Shown here piece by piece: positions 48,713 through 56,891 of a DNA stretch of 64,000 nucleotides. Location: positions 1 to 64,000 of the forward strand of contig JACPQR010000015.1 of assembly GCA_016190375.1 (NCBI GenBank), written 5' to 3'. Under the pieces are notes generated by a model. That model saw only the letters and a list, made by a program, of their open reading frames with translations, was not told the DNA's origin and did no database searches. The translations under genes and the position numbers were made by a program. Source of the DNA: Deltaproteobacteria bacterium. Its GTDB lineage: Bacteria; Myxococcota_A; Polyangia; JACPQR01. Within the stretch, counting starts at the first letter, position 1, and the number at the start of each line of letters is the position of its first letter.

Positions 48713-49981
48713 ATGCCCGACCTCGAACGGTGTGAGTCGCTGCATTCGGTTCGGATGCTGCGCGAGCTCGTTCGCCGCTGGTTCGGCAGGCCCGTCGCGA
48801 TCGCAGAGGCGCAGGTGGACCTCGACGCAGATTCCCTTGGCATCCCCATCCGTGTCGGGTCGGAGGTCGCCGGCTATCTGGTCGTCTCGGGCCTGCCGGA
48901 GTCGACCGAGCCGGTCAGGCGGGAGAAGCTCCACGACCTCCTCGAGACCGTCGCCCAGGACGTTGGAGGTTTTCTCGCCTCGCGCGCGCGACCCGTGCAG
49001 CCGCCGCCCGAGCCGTTCGAGGGGATCGTCGGCGCCGCTGCCCCGATGCAGGCCCTCTTCCGGCTGCTCGACAAGATCGTCCAGAGCGAATCGACGGTGC
49101 TGGTCCTGGGCGAGAGCGGGACGGGGAAGGAGCTGGTCGCCCGCGCCATCCACACGAGGGGGCCGAGGAAGAACAAGATCTTCGTCGCGCAGAACTGCTC
49201 GGCGATCACGGAGACGCTCCTCGAGAGCGCGATGTTCGGCTACGTCAGGGGCGCGTTCACGGGCGCGGTCAAGGACACCAAGGGGCTGTTCGAGGTCGCA
49301 GACGGTGGGACCTTCTTCCTGGACGAGATAGGCGACATGAGCCCCTCCTTGCAGGTCAAGCTCCTGCGGGTCTTGCAGGACGGGACGTACACGCCGGTGG
49401 GTGGCACCTCCGAGCGACGGGTCAACGTCAGGGTGATCGCCGCGACGAACAAGGACCTCGCGACGGCGGTCCAGCGCGGCGAGTTCCGCGAGGACCTGTA
49501 CTACCGCCTCAACGTCATCCGCCTGGTGGTCCCGCCGCTGCGCGACCGGCCGGAGGACATCGGCACGCTCGTCGACCACTTCCTGGCCGGCCACAATCGG
49601 GGGCGCGCGACGCCCATCCGGCTCAGCGGCGCCGTCCGTCAGGCGCTCGAGGAGTACCCGTGGCCAGGAAACGTCCGCGAGCTGGAGAACGAGATCGAGC
49701 GACTCACCGTGCTCGGCTCCGACCAGGACGAGGTGGACGTCGACCTCCTCTCGGCTCGACTCCTGGAGGTGACCGCCGAGCGGCACGGCCTGTCGGGCAC
49801 CTCGAAGACCATGCCGCCCGCGGGCACCCTCAGGCAGGCCCTCGAGGACCTCGAGCGTCAGATGATCCGCGACGGCCTCGTCCGGACCGGCGGGAACAAG
49901 TCGCAGCTCGCCAAGGAGCTCGGCATCAGCCGCTCCAACCTCATCGCCAAGGTGCAGCAGTACGGATTGGAGAAGCAGTAG
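48713..49981 (+). CDS. Sigma-54-dependent transcriptional activator
   Basis: 422 aa. The N-terminal 95 residues are a sensory domain I do not recognise (W.FGRPVAIAEAQVDLDADSLGIPI...). Residues about 100-335 are the AAA+ domain: Walker A GESGTGKE, the sigma-54-contacting loop GAFTGA, Walker B GGTFFLDEIGD, and arginine finger region FREDLYYRLNV...PPLRDRPEDI. The C-terminus is a Fis-type helix-turn-helix (LEDLERQMIRDGLVRTGGNKSQLAKELGISRSNLIAKVQQYGL). It is a bacterial enhancer-binding protein and a natural candidate for the sigma-54 promoters in this window. It lies 63 bp after the giant lipoprotein gene; a weak TATACT at 48696 may be its own -10. Confidence 0.95.
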   Translation: MPDLERCESLHSVRMLRELVRRWFGRPVAIAEAQVDLDADSLGIPIRVGSEVAGYLVVSGLPESTEPVRREKLHDLLETVAQDVGGFLASRARPVQPPPEPFEGIVGAAAPMQALFRLLDKIVQSESTVLVLGESGTGKELVARAIHTRGPRKNKIFVAQNCSAITETLLESAMFGYVRGAFTGAVKDTKGLFEVADGGTFFLDEIGDMSPSLQVKLLRVLQDGTYTPVGGTSERRVNVRVIAATNKDLATAVQRGEFREDLYYRLNVIRLVVPPLRDRPEDIGTLVDHFLAGHNRGRATPIRLSGAVRQALEEYPWPGNVRELENEIERLTVLGSDQDEVDVDLLSARLLEVTAERHGLSGTSKTMPPAGTLRQALEDLERQMIRDGLVRTGGNKSQLAKELGISRSNLIAKVQQYGLEKQ

Positions 49982-50185
49982 CTACGAACGGTCGCCTCCG
50001 GCGTCGGCCTCGTCGCCGCTGGCGTCGGTCTCCCGCGTCGGGGCGGGCATCTCGGAGGCCGGGACCCGGTAGGCGCCCTCGAGCCACTGGCCTAGATCGA
50101 CCAGGCGGCACCGATCGCTGCAGAAAGGGGCGCTGGACACCGCACCTGCAGAGAACGCCTTGCCGCATGCGGGACACGTCGTCAT
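49982..50185 (-). CDS. yacG: YacG-type zinc-finger protein (DNA gyrase inhibitor family)
   Basis: 67 aa. The Zn motif CPACGKAF...APFCSDRCRLVDLGQWLEGAYRVP fits YacG: CxxC, CxxxC, then DLGxWxxxxYxI/V. YacG binds and inhibits GyrB in E. coli. The C-terminal 20 residues are acidic and disordered. Its stop directly abuts the stop of the convergent sigma-54 activator. Confidence 0.88.
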   Translation of the reverse strand: MTTCPACGKAFSAGAVSSAPFCSDRCRLVDLGQWLEGAYRVPASEMPAPTRETDASGDEADAGGDRS

Positions 50186-50230
50186 GCGTCGAGCCTAGCA
50201 TTCCCCGTTCCGGTAGCATCGGCCGTTCCG

Positions 50231-51466
50231 ATGGAACCGACGCCAGCCGGTAGGCGCTTCGCCGTGGTCGTCCTGACCGCGATGAACCTGCTCAACTACG
50301 TCGATCGCTACGTCCCCAGCTCCGTGAAGCTCCTCTTCCAGCGGGACCTCGGCCTGAACGACGCCCAGACGAGCTTGCCGCTGACGGCGTTCGTCGTCGT
50401 CTACATGCTGGCGAGCCCGGTGTTCGGAACCCTCGCCGACCGATTTCCGCGACGGGCGCTCATAGCCGCGGGCGTCGCTCTGTGGTCGTTGGCCACGGGC
50501 GGCGCGGCGCTCGCGACCGGCTTCTGGTCGCTCCTCGCGGCCCGCGCACTGGTCGGCGTCGGCGAGGCCGCGTACGCCACGATCGCGCCGTCGCTGATCA
50601 GCGACCTGTACCCGCCCGAACGTCGCAACCGGATCCTCACCATCTTCTACGTCGCGATCCCCGTCGGGGCGGCGCTCGGCTTCGGCCTCGGGGGGCTCAT
50701 CGGGGGAGCGGCCGGCTGGCGCGCCGCGTTCCTCGCCTGCGGGCTGCCGGGCCTCGTGGTCGCCGCGATGGCCTTCGCCATTCGAGATCCCGGGCGGGGA
50801 GCATTCGACAAAGGGCCTGCCGCACGCGCCATCGGATGGCCCGAGGCGACGAGGCTGCTCGCGCGCAACCGCCAGTACGTAATCGCCGTGGCCGGCTACA
50901 CGGCCGTCACGTTCGCGGCGGGTGGCATGGCCGACTGGCTGGCGGCCTACCTCGGCCGCCACCGCGACATGGATGTCGCAGAAGCGGGAAGCCTGGTCGG
51001 GATCGTGACAGTCTGCGGCGGTCTCGGCGGCACGGCCGTCGGCGGATGGCTCGCGGACCGGCTCCGGGACCGAACGCGGCAGCCTTACCTCGCCACGAGC
51101 GCGCTCTCGATGCTCCTCGCGACCGTGTTCGCGGTCCTGACGTTCACGGTGAGCGGCAAGGCCTCGATCGCCGTCTGCCTCTTCTTCGCGCAGTTCTTCC
51201 TCTGGTTCTACAACGGCCCCATCAACGCGATCATCGCGAACTCGGTGTCCTCGAACCTCGTGGCGCGCGCCTTCGCGCTCTCGATCCTCGCCATCCACCT
51301 GCTCGGGGACGCGATCAGCCCGCCCATCATCGGCGCGATCTCCGACGCGACGGGCAGCCTCGCGCTCGCGGTCTCCATCGTGCCCGTCACGATGCTCGTC
51401 GGCGCCCTCGTCTGGGCCTGGGGATGGCGTCGGCTTCCGGAGGAGCCGTCAGCCGTCAGCCACTAG
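50231..51466 (+). CDS. MFS transporter (spinster-like)
   Basis: 411 aa, twelve predicted helices. The opening LNYVDRYVPSSVKLLFQRDLGLND and the loop VFGTLADRFPRRALIAAGVALWSLAT, then GVGEAAYATIAPSLISDLYPPERRN, are characteristic of spinster-like MFS members of bacteria and eukaryotes. Inner-membrane transporter; the substrate (lipid, sphingolipid-like or sugar) cannot be read. A second family-wide motif, GPINAIIANSV, is conserved in the second half. Divergent from yacG. Confidence 0.92.
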   Translation: MEPTPAGRRFAVVVLTAMNLLNYVDRYVPSSVKLLFQRDLGLNDAQTSLPLTAFVVVYMLASPVFGTLADRFPRRALIAAGVALWSLATGGAALATGFWSLLAARALVGVGEAAYATIAPSLISDLYPPERRNRILTIFYVAIPVGAALGFGLGGLIGGAAGWRAAFLACGLPGLVVAAMAFAIRDPGRGAFDKGPAARAIGWPEATRLLARNRQYVIAVAGYTAVTFAAGGMADWLAAYLGRHRDMDVAEAGSLVGIVTVCGGLGGTAVGGWLADRLRDRTRQPYLATSALSMLLATVFAVLTFTVSGKASIAVCLFFAQFFLWFYNGPINAIIANSVSSNLVARAFALSILAIHLLGDAISPPIIGAISDATGSLALAVSIVPVTMLVGALVWAWGWRRLPEEPSAVSH

Positions 51467-51492
51467 CGGCCAGGCAAGGCCCCGATTCGTCG

Positions 51493-52173
51493 CTAGCCCC
51501 GATCCCAGCAGGCCTCGCGGAACTCGGCGCAGGCGTCGCCCTCGCCGCCCGCGCAGCGGTCGAGCAGCTCGTCGCAGTCGTCGGGAGCCGCGCCCGGATC
51601 CTCGCGGTCGTCCCCGTCGTCGCCGTCACCGTCCCCGCCGCCTTCCCAGCCACAGCGCTCGTCCACGTGGCGGCAGGCGTCGTCGTTTCCGTCCGCGCAT
51701 TCCTCGTCCACCTGCTCGCACTCGGGGTCCTCGCCGGGATCGGCCTCGTCGTCGCCGTCCTCGTCACCGTCCGCAGGGTCGCGGTCGTCGCCAACGTTGT
51801 CGTCGCCGCCGGGGTCGTCGCCGTCGTCGCCGCCGGGGTCGTCGCCTTCGTCTCCGCCCGGGTCGTCGCCATCCTCGCCGTCGTCGCCGGGGTCGTCGTC
51901 GTTCCACCGGTCGGCGACGCAGTCGGCCGCCCAGTCGGCGCACAGGTCGGGGTCGGCTCCATCGGCGCATTCGCAGCCGGCCGCGTCGTCCGGCTCGACG
52001 CAGGCACCGTCTTCCGGGCACATGTTGCCGTCGGGGCAGACCTGGCCGGGGCCGCAGTCGAGCGCAGACCCGGCACCCTCGACCTCGTCGCCGCACCCCA
52101 CGAGAGCCGAGCCTGCCAGGAGCACTGCGGAGGTTAGTGTCACCGAGCGGCGAAGCACCGAAGTTCTGGTCAT
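51493..52173 (-). CDS. Acidic lipoprotein with Gly/Asp-Pro repeats
   Basis: 226 aa from ATG 52173. The signal peptide ends SALVGC (lipobox). A Cys-rich segment (CGPGQVCPDGNMCPEDGACVEPDDAAGCECADG) leads into a low-complexity region of DDPGGDDGDD units (about 51770-51900) and ends with further Cys (CEQVDEECADGNDDACRHVDERCGW). Likely surface-exposed and calcium-binding or simply a spacer. The 260-bp upstream gap has a perfect 18-bp palindrome at 52264-52281. Confidence 0.78.
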   Translation of the reverse strand: MTRTSVLRRSVTLTSAVLLAGSALVGCGDEVEGAGSALDCGPGQVCPDGNMCPEDGACVEPDDAAGCECADGADPDLCADWAADCVADRWNDDDPGDDGEDGDDPGGDEGDDPGGDDGDDPGGDDNVGDDRDPADGDEDGDDEADPGEDPECEQVDEECADGNDDACRHVDERCGWEGGGDGDGDDGDDREDPGAAPDDCDELLDRCAGGEGDACAEFREACWDRG

Positions 52174-52263
52174 GACGGTTTGTTGCCTCCTCGGCGCACG
52201 GGGAAGGCAAGGATCGTTCCGGCCCGGACCCGGGGGAAAAGGCCGTTGGATCGCGGACGAACG

Positions 52264-52281
52264 GGGTGAGCCGGCTCACCC
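52264..52281. promoter_or_regulatory. Perfect 18-bp palindrome, possible operator
   Basis: GGGTGAGCC followed by GGCTCACCC. It lies about 90 bases before the minus-strand lipoprotein gene and 150 bases before the plus-strand gene at 52434, in a gap that otherwise holds nothing recognisable. Confidence 0.35.
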
Positions 52282-52433
52282 TGGGGACGGCCTTCCGACT
52301 CCCCGGGGACGCGGCGACATCGACGAAGCCTGGTTCGACTGACACCCGCGTTGGAACCAAGGCCCCCTCGAGCGGCCGCTCCTGGCTTCGACCGTGCGGC
52401 GGGTCAGAATGGACATGGGAAGGACGGAGCAAC

Positions 52434-52805
52434 ATGGCCCGGAGACGGTCGCGAAGTTCCAGCGTCGTGCGCGGCGAGGCGCGCCAGGGCGGCGGCCTCA
52501 AGCCTCACGTCCGGCCCGATCACCGCGACGACGACGCCATCGCCTTCGTCGCCGAGCCGATCGACCGGCCGCTGCGCACGAGCGACGACCTCGCGGAAGA
52601 GCTGGCCGAGCAGTTCTTGCTCGGCGCGACCTCGGGCGAACAGGCCGCGCAGGACCGCTTCGAGGCCGATGTCCCCGAGGACGTAGGCGGGCCGTTCGTC
52701 GAGACCACCGGACCCATGGAGTTCGGAGACGAGGTCGACGAGACGAACCCGGAGGACGCAGAGCGCGAGGCCTTCCCGACTGCCACGAGCCCACCGAAGA
52801 AGTGA
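52434..52805 (+). CDS. Small acidic hypothetical protein
   Basis: 123 aa; ATG at 52434 with GGACGGAG upstream. The N-terminus is basic (MARRRSRSSSVVRGEARQ), the rest acidic (DDDAIAFVAEPIDRPLRTSDDLAEELAEQFLLGATSGE...). No family recognised. SGEQAAQDRFEADVPEDVGGPFVE is the only segment that looks conserved. Cytoplasmic by absence of signals. It converges with the small acidic gene at 52809. Confidence 0.6.
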   Translation: MARRRSRSSSVVRGEARQGGGLKPHVRPDHRDDDAIAFVAEPIDRPLRTSDDLAEELAEQFLLGATSGEQAAQDRFEADVPEDVGGPFVETTGPMEFGDEVDETNPEDAEREAFPTATSPPKK

Positions 52806-52808
52806 GGG

Positions 52809-53012
52809 TCAGCTCGTGCCGTCCTCGTCGAGGTCGTCGTCCTCGTCGAGGTCGTCGTCCTCCTCGAGCTCGTCGCCCACGAGCTCGGGGGACAGCACGT
52901 CGTCGTCATCCGGCTGCTTCCAGCGAGGAAGCTGTTCCCGTTTCGGCGTCGGCGCCGATCCCGATTCGTCAGGTGCGTTCGGTGCGCCGGTCCGTGGCGG
53001 TCTGGCTGACAT
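52809..53012 (-). CDS. Very small acidic protein
   Basis: 67 aa (MSARPPRTGAPNAPDE...DDDLDEDDDLDEDGTS). The C-terminal third is almost wholly Asp/Glu/Leu. Codon use and the ATG position suggest a real gene, but there is no recognisable domain. Convergent with the gene at 52434, with 3 bases between stops. Confidence 0.45.
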   Translation of the reverse strand: MSARPPRTGAPNAPDESGSAPTPKREQLPRWKQPDDDDVLSPELVGDELEEDDDLDEDDDLDEDGTS

Positions 53013-53160
53013 GTTCGTCTCCTGGAACGGGCCCGCCTGGGTGCAATTCGCCGCGAAAACCTCGATCGCGGACCGGGGGCCCACACCAGACGAGTGGCTG
53101 CAAGCGCCGTGCGCGCCTTGCGACCGTTGCCTCTCCCCGCGCGCGCCGTAGCTTCGTGTC

Positions 53161-53286
53161 ATGAGCGACGGCACCGGTGTCCGGGTCCTCGGGATCGCGG
53201 GAAGCCTCCGAGCCGGCTCGTACAACTGCGCCCCGCTCAAGGCCCCGCGTGAGCTGGCTCCGGACGGGATGCGCATCGAGGAGTGA
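53161..53286 (+). pseudogene. N-terminal stub of an NAD(P)H-dependent FMN reductase
   Basis: 41 codons, VRVLGIAGSLRAGSYNCAP...ELAPDGMRIEE then TGA. The GIxGSLRxGSxN motif is the FMN-phosphate loop of the NADPH-dependent FMN reductase family, whose members are about 180 residues long. The stop overlaps the ATG of trpS (TGATG), and the frame beyond it has no family resemblance, so this is a truncation created by a deletion that joined it to trpS, not a recoded UGA. Confidence 0.65.
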
Positions 53287-54281
53287 TGGCTCGTGTGCTC
53301 ACGGGGATCAAGCCCACCGGCCGGCTGCACCTCGGCAACCTCGAAGGCGCCGTGAGGTCGTGGCTCGGGCTGATGGCCGAGCACGAGCTGTACTGCCTCG
53401 TCGCGAACTGGCACGCGTACACCACCGTCCCCGCGACACCGCGGCTGGCGAGGGAGGCGGCCGAGGCCATCCGCCAGCACACGAACGACGTCGCGATCGA
53501 CCTCATTGCCGTCGGGCTCGATCCTGCACGCGCCACGCTCTTCCGGCAGTCGGACGTCAAGGAGCACGCGGAGCTCTACCTCCTCTTGTCCATGGTGACG
53601 CCGGTCGCATGGCTGACCCGAGTGCCGACGTACAAGGACCTCGTCGCCTCGGGTAAGGGAGCCATGGCCTCGCACGGCCTGCTCGGCTACCCGGTGCTGC
53701 AGGCCGCGGACATCCTGCTCTACCGGGCGACGATCGTGCCCGTCGGGAGCGATCAGCTCCCTCACATCGAGCTCGCGCGCGAGATCGCCCGACGGTTCCG
53801 CCACCTCTACGGCGAGGTCTTCCCGGAGCCCGAGGCCAAGCGTGGCTCCTCGGCCGTGGTGCCCGGAATCGACGGTCGCAAGATGAGCAAGTCCTACGAC
53901 AACGCGATCTACCTCGCTGACGGCCCGGACGTCGTGGCCGCCAAGGTCCGCGGAGCGTTCACGACGCCGAGCAAGATCCACCCGACCGATCCCGGCGTTC
54001 CGGAGGAGTGCAGCGTCTGCCAGCTCCGGCGCATCTACGATCCGGACGGCTACTCGGCGAGCTGGGAGGCAGACCGCCGCGGGGAACGCGGCTGCATGCA
54101 GAACAAGGAGGAGCTGATCGAGATCCTCGAGGCCGTCTTGGCTCCGATCCGGCGGCGCCGGCGGGAGCTCGAGCGCGATCCGGCCGAGGTCGAGCGCGTG
54201 CTGGCCGATGGCGCGGTGCGCGCGCGCGAGGCGGCCAGGGCGACGATCGAGGACGTCCGCAGCGCGATGAGGCTCACGTAG
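53286..54281 (+). CDS. trpS: Tryptophanyl-tRNA synthetase
   Basis: 331 aa from ATG 53286. Class Ic aminoacyl-tRNA synthetase, charging tRNA-Trp in the cytoplasm. GIKPTGRLHLGNLEGA is the HIGH-equivalent motif, RKMSKSYDNAI (about residue 198) is the KMSKS loop, and VPVGSDQLPHIELAREIARRF is the conserved tryptophan-side region. Length matches the 325-340 typical of the family. It has an FMN-reductase stub fused immediately upstream and converges by 8 bases with the M50 protease gene. Confidence 0.96.
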   Translation: MARVLTGIKPTGRLHLGNLEGAVRSWLGLMAEHELYCLVANWHAYTTVPATPRLAREAAEAIRQHTNDVAIDLIAVGLDPARATLFRQSDVKEHAELYLLLSMVTPVAWLTRVPTYKDLVASGKGAMASHGLLGYPVLQAADILLYRATIVPVGSDQLPHIELAREIARRFRHLYGEVFPEPEAKRGSSAVVPGIDGRKMSKSYDNAIYLADGPDVVAAKVRGAFTTPSKIHPTDPGVPEECSVCQLRRIYDPDGYSASWEADRRGERGCMQNKEELIEILEAVLAPIRRRRRELERDPAEVERVLADGAVRAREAARATIEDVRSAMRLT

Positions 54282-55452
54282 CCGTCTGAAGCTCCAGCCA
54301 CTTCATGATGTCGCGCCGCCGCAGGATGCCGACGAGATGGCCCTCCTCGACCACCGGGACCTGGTCGATGTCCCGTCGTGTCAGCTTCTGCAGCGCCTCC
54401 GCCGCGCCCTCGCTCGGCCGCACTACGGACAGCTCGTCCGCTGCGGTCATGATCTGCCGGACTGTCGTCGCCGCCCAGGCATCCTGGGGAACGCGCCGGA
54501 CGTCGCTCAGCGTCACGATCCCCACGAGGCTGTCGGCTTCGAGCACGGGAAAGGCGCGCTGATCGGTGCCGAGCACGTAGCTCGTGACCAGCGCCTCGAC
54601 CGTGATCTCGGGCCCGACGCTCACGACCTCGGGGCGCATGACTCGCGAGACGGGCACGTTCGCCAGCGAATCGCGCACGACGAGCCGCTCCCAGCTCATG
54701 ACGGCGGCGCTGTTGAGGAACCAGCCGATGAAGGTGAGCCACAGCCCCTGCACGACGCCGCCGCCGAGCAGAGGCACGCGCCCACCGAAGATCATCGCGA
54801 TGCCGGAGAAGATGAGCAACCATGCGAAGAGCTGGCCGAGCCTCGTCGCCCACAGCATCGCCCTGCGCAGGCTCTTGGTCGCGAGCCAGAGCAGCGCCCT
54901 CAGGACTCGGCCGCCGTCGAGCGGGAACGCGGGCACGAGGTTGAACAGCCCGAGGACGATGTTGATCGGGCCGAGCCAGAGCAGCACGGTCGCCGCAGGC
55001 CCCGCGGCGCGCACGACCTGGATCGCTTGCGCGCCGCGGGGCAACACGGCGACCGGGGTCCAGGCAACGCCGAGCAGGACGAAGAGGATGCCCAGGGCGA
55101 TGCTCGTGACCGGACCCACCACCGCCATGAGCAGCTCGGCCCGGGGGGACGCCGGCTCGCTCTGGAGGTTGGCGACGCCCCCGAAGATGAACAGCGTGAT
55201 GCTGTCGACCTGGATCCCCTGGGCTCGCCCGACGAGCGCATGGGAGAGCTCGTGGGCGAGGATCGACGCGAAGAACAGCACCGAGGCGATGACGGCGATG
55301 GTCCACGTGAGCGCCGGGCTCCACTCCGGGTGCCACTGGGGCAGGACCCCTGCTCCGAGGTTGAACGTGAGCAGCCAGAACACGACGAAGAGGCCCCAGT
55401 CGAGCCGCACCTCGACACCCCAGATTCGACCCAGGCGCCATCCTCGGCCCAT
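54274..55452 (-). CDS. Site-2-type M50 metalloprotease with two CBS domains
   Basis: 392 aa. Membrane-embedded protease: HELSH at residues 67-71 (zinc ligands and catalytic Glu), PLDGG with Asp179 as third ligand, and six or so hydrophobic helices. The C-terminal 150 residues hold a CBS pair (VSRVMRPEVVSVGPEITVEAL... and VRQIMTAADELSVVRPSEG...), so activity may respond to adenine nucleotides, as in the related rip/SpoIVFB-CBS group. It follows the CBS protein gene by 10 bases and is expected to share its sigma-54 promoter. Confidence 0.93.
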   Translation of the reverse strand: MGRGWRLGRIWGVEVRLDWGLFVVFWLLTFNLGAGVLPQWHPEWSPALTWTIAVIASVLFFASILAHELSHALVGRAQGIQVDSITLFIFGGVANLQSEPASPRAELLMAVVGPVTSIALGILFVLLGVAWTPVAVLPRGAQAIQVVRAAGPAATVLLWLGPINIVLGLFNLVPAFPLDGGRVLRALLWLATKSLRRAMLWATRLGQLFAWLLIFSGIAMIFGGRVPLLGGGVVQGLWLTFIGWFLNSAAVMSWERLVVRDSLANVPVSRVMRPEVVSVGPEITVEALVTSYVLGTDQRAFPVLEADSLVGIVTLSDVRRVPQDAWAATTVRQIMTAADELSVVRPSEGAAEALQKLTRRDIDQVPVVEEGHLVGILRRRDIMKWLELQTAT

Positions 55453-55462
55453 GGCGCTCGCC

Positions 55463-55894
55463 TCAGTACGTCCGGGCTTCCCTCGAGGACACCTGTCGCA
55501 TCGTCTGGCCCGTCTGCTTCGGATCCTCGCGCTGGGCGATGTCCGACAGGCTGATCACGCCCTGGATGATTCCCTGGTCGTCGGTGACGATGATCCGGGA
55601 CTTGTGGTGCTTCGCCATTAGCTCCTCGGCCTTGTGGATGTCGTCCTGGGGCCGGCACGAGATGACCTCGCGAGTCATCGCCTCGGAGACCTTCACCGCG
55701 CTCGGCAACCGATCCCCGGTGCAGCAGCGCAGGACGATGTCGCGATCCGTCAGTGTGCCGATGACCTTCCGGTTCGCGTCGCAAACCGGCAGGAAACCCA
55801 CGTTCGCATCGCGCATCCGCTGGGACGCGAGTTGGACGTTGTCCTCCTGCTTCAGACACTCCACGTTGGTCTTCATGATCTCTTCGCAGCGCAT
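55463..55894 (-). CDS. CBS-domain pair protein (Hrp1-like)
   Basis: 143 aa from ATG 55894, preceded by a strong Shine-Dalgarno (GGGAGGT); the ATG at 55924 is less likely. Two CBS motifs: EIMKTNVECLKQEDNVQLASQRMRDANVGFLPVCDANRKVIGTLTDRDI and EAMTREVISCRPQDDIHKAEELMAKHHKSRIIVTDDQGIIQGVISLSDI. The RDANVGFLPVCD...GTLTDRDI pattern is close to hypoxic response protein 1 of mycobacteria. Operon with the M50-CBS protease; a sigma-54 promoter lies 70-85 bases upstream. Confidence 0.93.
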   Translation of the reverse strand: MRCEEIMKTNVECLKQEDNVQLASQRMRDANVGFLPVCDANRKVIGTLTDRDIVLRCCTGDRLPSAVKVSEAMTREVISCRPQDDIHKAEELMAKHHKSRIIVTDDQGIIQGVISLSDIAQREDPKQTGQTMRQVSSREARTY

Positions 55895-55964
55895 CGTGAC
55901 CTCCCTTCCTGACTCGCCTGTCAAAACTGCATCGTGGCTAGCTGGCCATGCGTCGGCTCAGTGG

Positions 55965-55980
55965 TGCAGCTTCCACGCCA
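55965..55980 (-). promoter_or_regulatory. Sigma-54 promoter of the CBS/M50 operon
   Basis: Minus strand TGGCGTGGAAGCTGCA: GG and GC 10 bases apart with TGCA at the -12 end. The start near 55953 gives a leader of about 59 bases to the ATG at 55894. Confidence 0.6.
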
Positions 55981-56007
55981 GCTCGCGACGTCAACCGAGG
56001 GGTTCGA

Positions 56008-56023
56008 TTGCCGTCGGGTTGCA
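56008..56023 (+). promoter_or_regulatory. Weak sigma-54 promoter candidate before the phosphoribosyltransferase-like gene
   Basis: TTGCCGTCGGGTTGCA has a perfect -12 box (TTGCA), but the -24 GG is replaced by TG. A start near 56034 would leave 26 bases to the GTG at 56060. Confidence 0.3.
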
Positions 56024-56059
56024 AGGTCCGACGGCACGCCTCCTGCTCTCCCCGCGGTC

Positions 56060-56806
56060 GTGGTCGAGCAGACGTTCGAGGATCGATCGGACGCGGGGCG
56101 GCGTCTGGCCGCGAAGCTCGTGCGGGCGTCGGTGGGAAAGGGCAGCGGGTTGGTGCTCGCGCTCAGCCGGGGAGGCGTCCCCGTGGCGTACGAGGTCGCG
56201 CGCGCGCTCCGCTGGCCGCTGGACGTGCTCCTGGTCCGCAGGCTCGGCTTACCGGGCAGGGAGGAGATCGCGATGGGCGCGATCGCGTCGGGCCGGATCG
56301 GCGTCCTCGACGAACAGATGGTAGGAGCGCTCGCCGTCCCTTGCCGGGTGGTCGACGCCGTGATCGCCCGGGAGGCGAGGGAGCTCGAGCAATCCGAGCG
56401 TGCCCTGCGCGGAAGCAAGAGACCCGCGAGGCTGCGAGGCAGGCCGATCGTCCTCGTGGACGAGGGAATGATCGTCAGCTCGACAGTGATCGCCGCGGTC
56501 GAGGCCGTCAGCCGGACGGGACCGTCATCGATCACCGTCGGGGTCCCGGTCGCGTCCCTCGAGGCGTACGAGGAGCTGATGGGCCATGTCGGCGCCGTCG
56601 CCTGCGTGTACGCCGTCCCGTCGCTCTGCAGCATCACGCAGTGCTACGACGAGCTGCCCTGGCCCACCGACGGCGAGGTGCGCGAGCTGCTGGAGAAGGC
56701 GACGAAGGCCTGCGGCTTCTGGCGGAGCTTCGTGCGTTCGCCCACGCGAGCCACCGACTCCGCTCCGGTAGCGACATTCCGGCGGCCTCGCACGGCGAGC
56801 GCGTGA
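56060..56806 (+). CDS. Phosphoribosyltransferase-family protein with degenerate PRPP loop
   Basis: 248 aa from a GTG at 56060; upstream codons would run into the promoter of the divergent CBS gene. The N-terminal hood FEDRSDAGRRLAAKL, the strand VLALSRGGVPVAYEVARAL and PLDVLLVRRLGLPGREEIAMGAIA fit the phosphoribosyltransferase family often found in stress clusters. The PRPP-binding motif, normally like VILVDDGxATGxT, reads VLVDEGMIVSST here, so the second Asp is Glu and the Thr-Gly phosphate loop is lost. A non-catalytic or altered role is likely. Cytoplasmic. Divergent from the CBS/M50 operon. Confidence 0.85.
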   Translation: MVEQTFEDRSDAGRRLAAKLVRASVGKGSGLVLALSRGGVPVAYEVARALRWPLDVLLVRRLGLPGREEIAMGAIASGRIGVLDEQMVGALAVPCRVVDAVIAREARELEQSERALRGSKRPARLRGRPIVLVDEGMIVSSTVIAAVEAVSRTGPSSITVGVPVASLEAYEELMGHVGAVACVYAVPSLCSITQCYDELPWPTDGEVRELLEKATKACGFWRSFVRSPTRATDSAPVATFRRPRTASA

Positions 56807-56851
56807 GCGATGCGTTTCGCCACGGCGTGTCCGTACGCCACACGCGCTGGC

Positions 56852-56867
56852 CGGCATGTCCGATGCT
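56852..56867 (+). promoter_or_regulatory. Candidate sigma-54 promoter of the WxxGxW gene
   Basis: CGGCATGTCCGATGCT: GG and GC 10 bases apart, GGCA and TGC kept. The start near 56878 would leave only 14 bases to the ATG, with GGAGGG in that leader. Confidence 0.4.
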
Positions 56868-56891
56868 GGAGAGTCATTCGAGGAGGGCTCG

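Noticed and set aside
52266..52433. A 56-codon upstream extension of the small gene at 52434.
   Set aside because: It crosses the palindrome, has unlikely composition and lacks a Shine-Dalgarno, whereas ATG 52434 has GGACGGAG.
53284..53286. UGA at the end of the FMN-reductase stub as a second selenocysteine codon.
   Set aside because: The frame beyond it is out of register with the family, and the same bases start trpS; no hairpin was seen.
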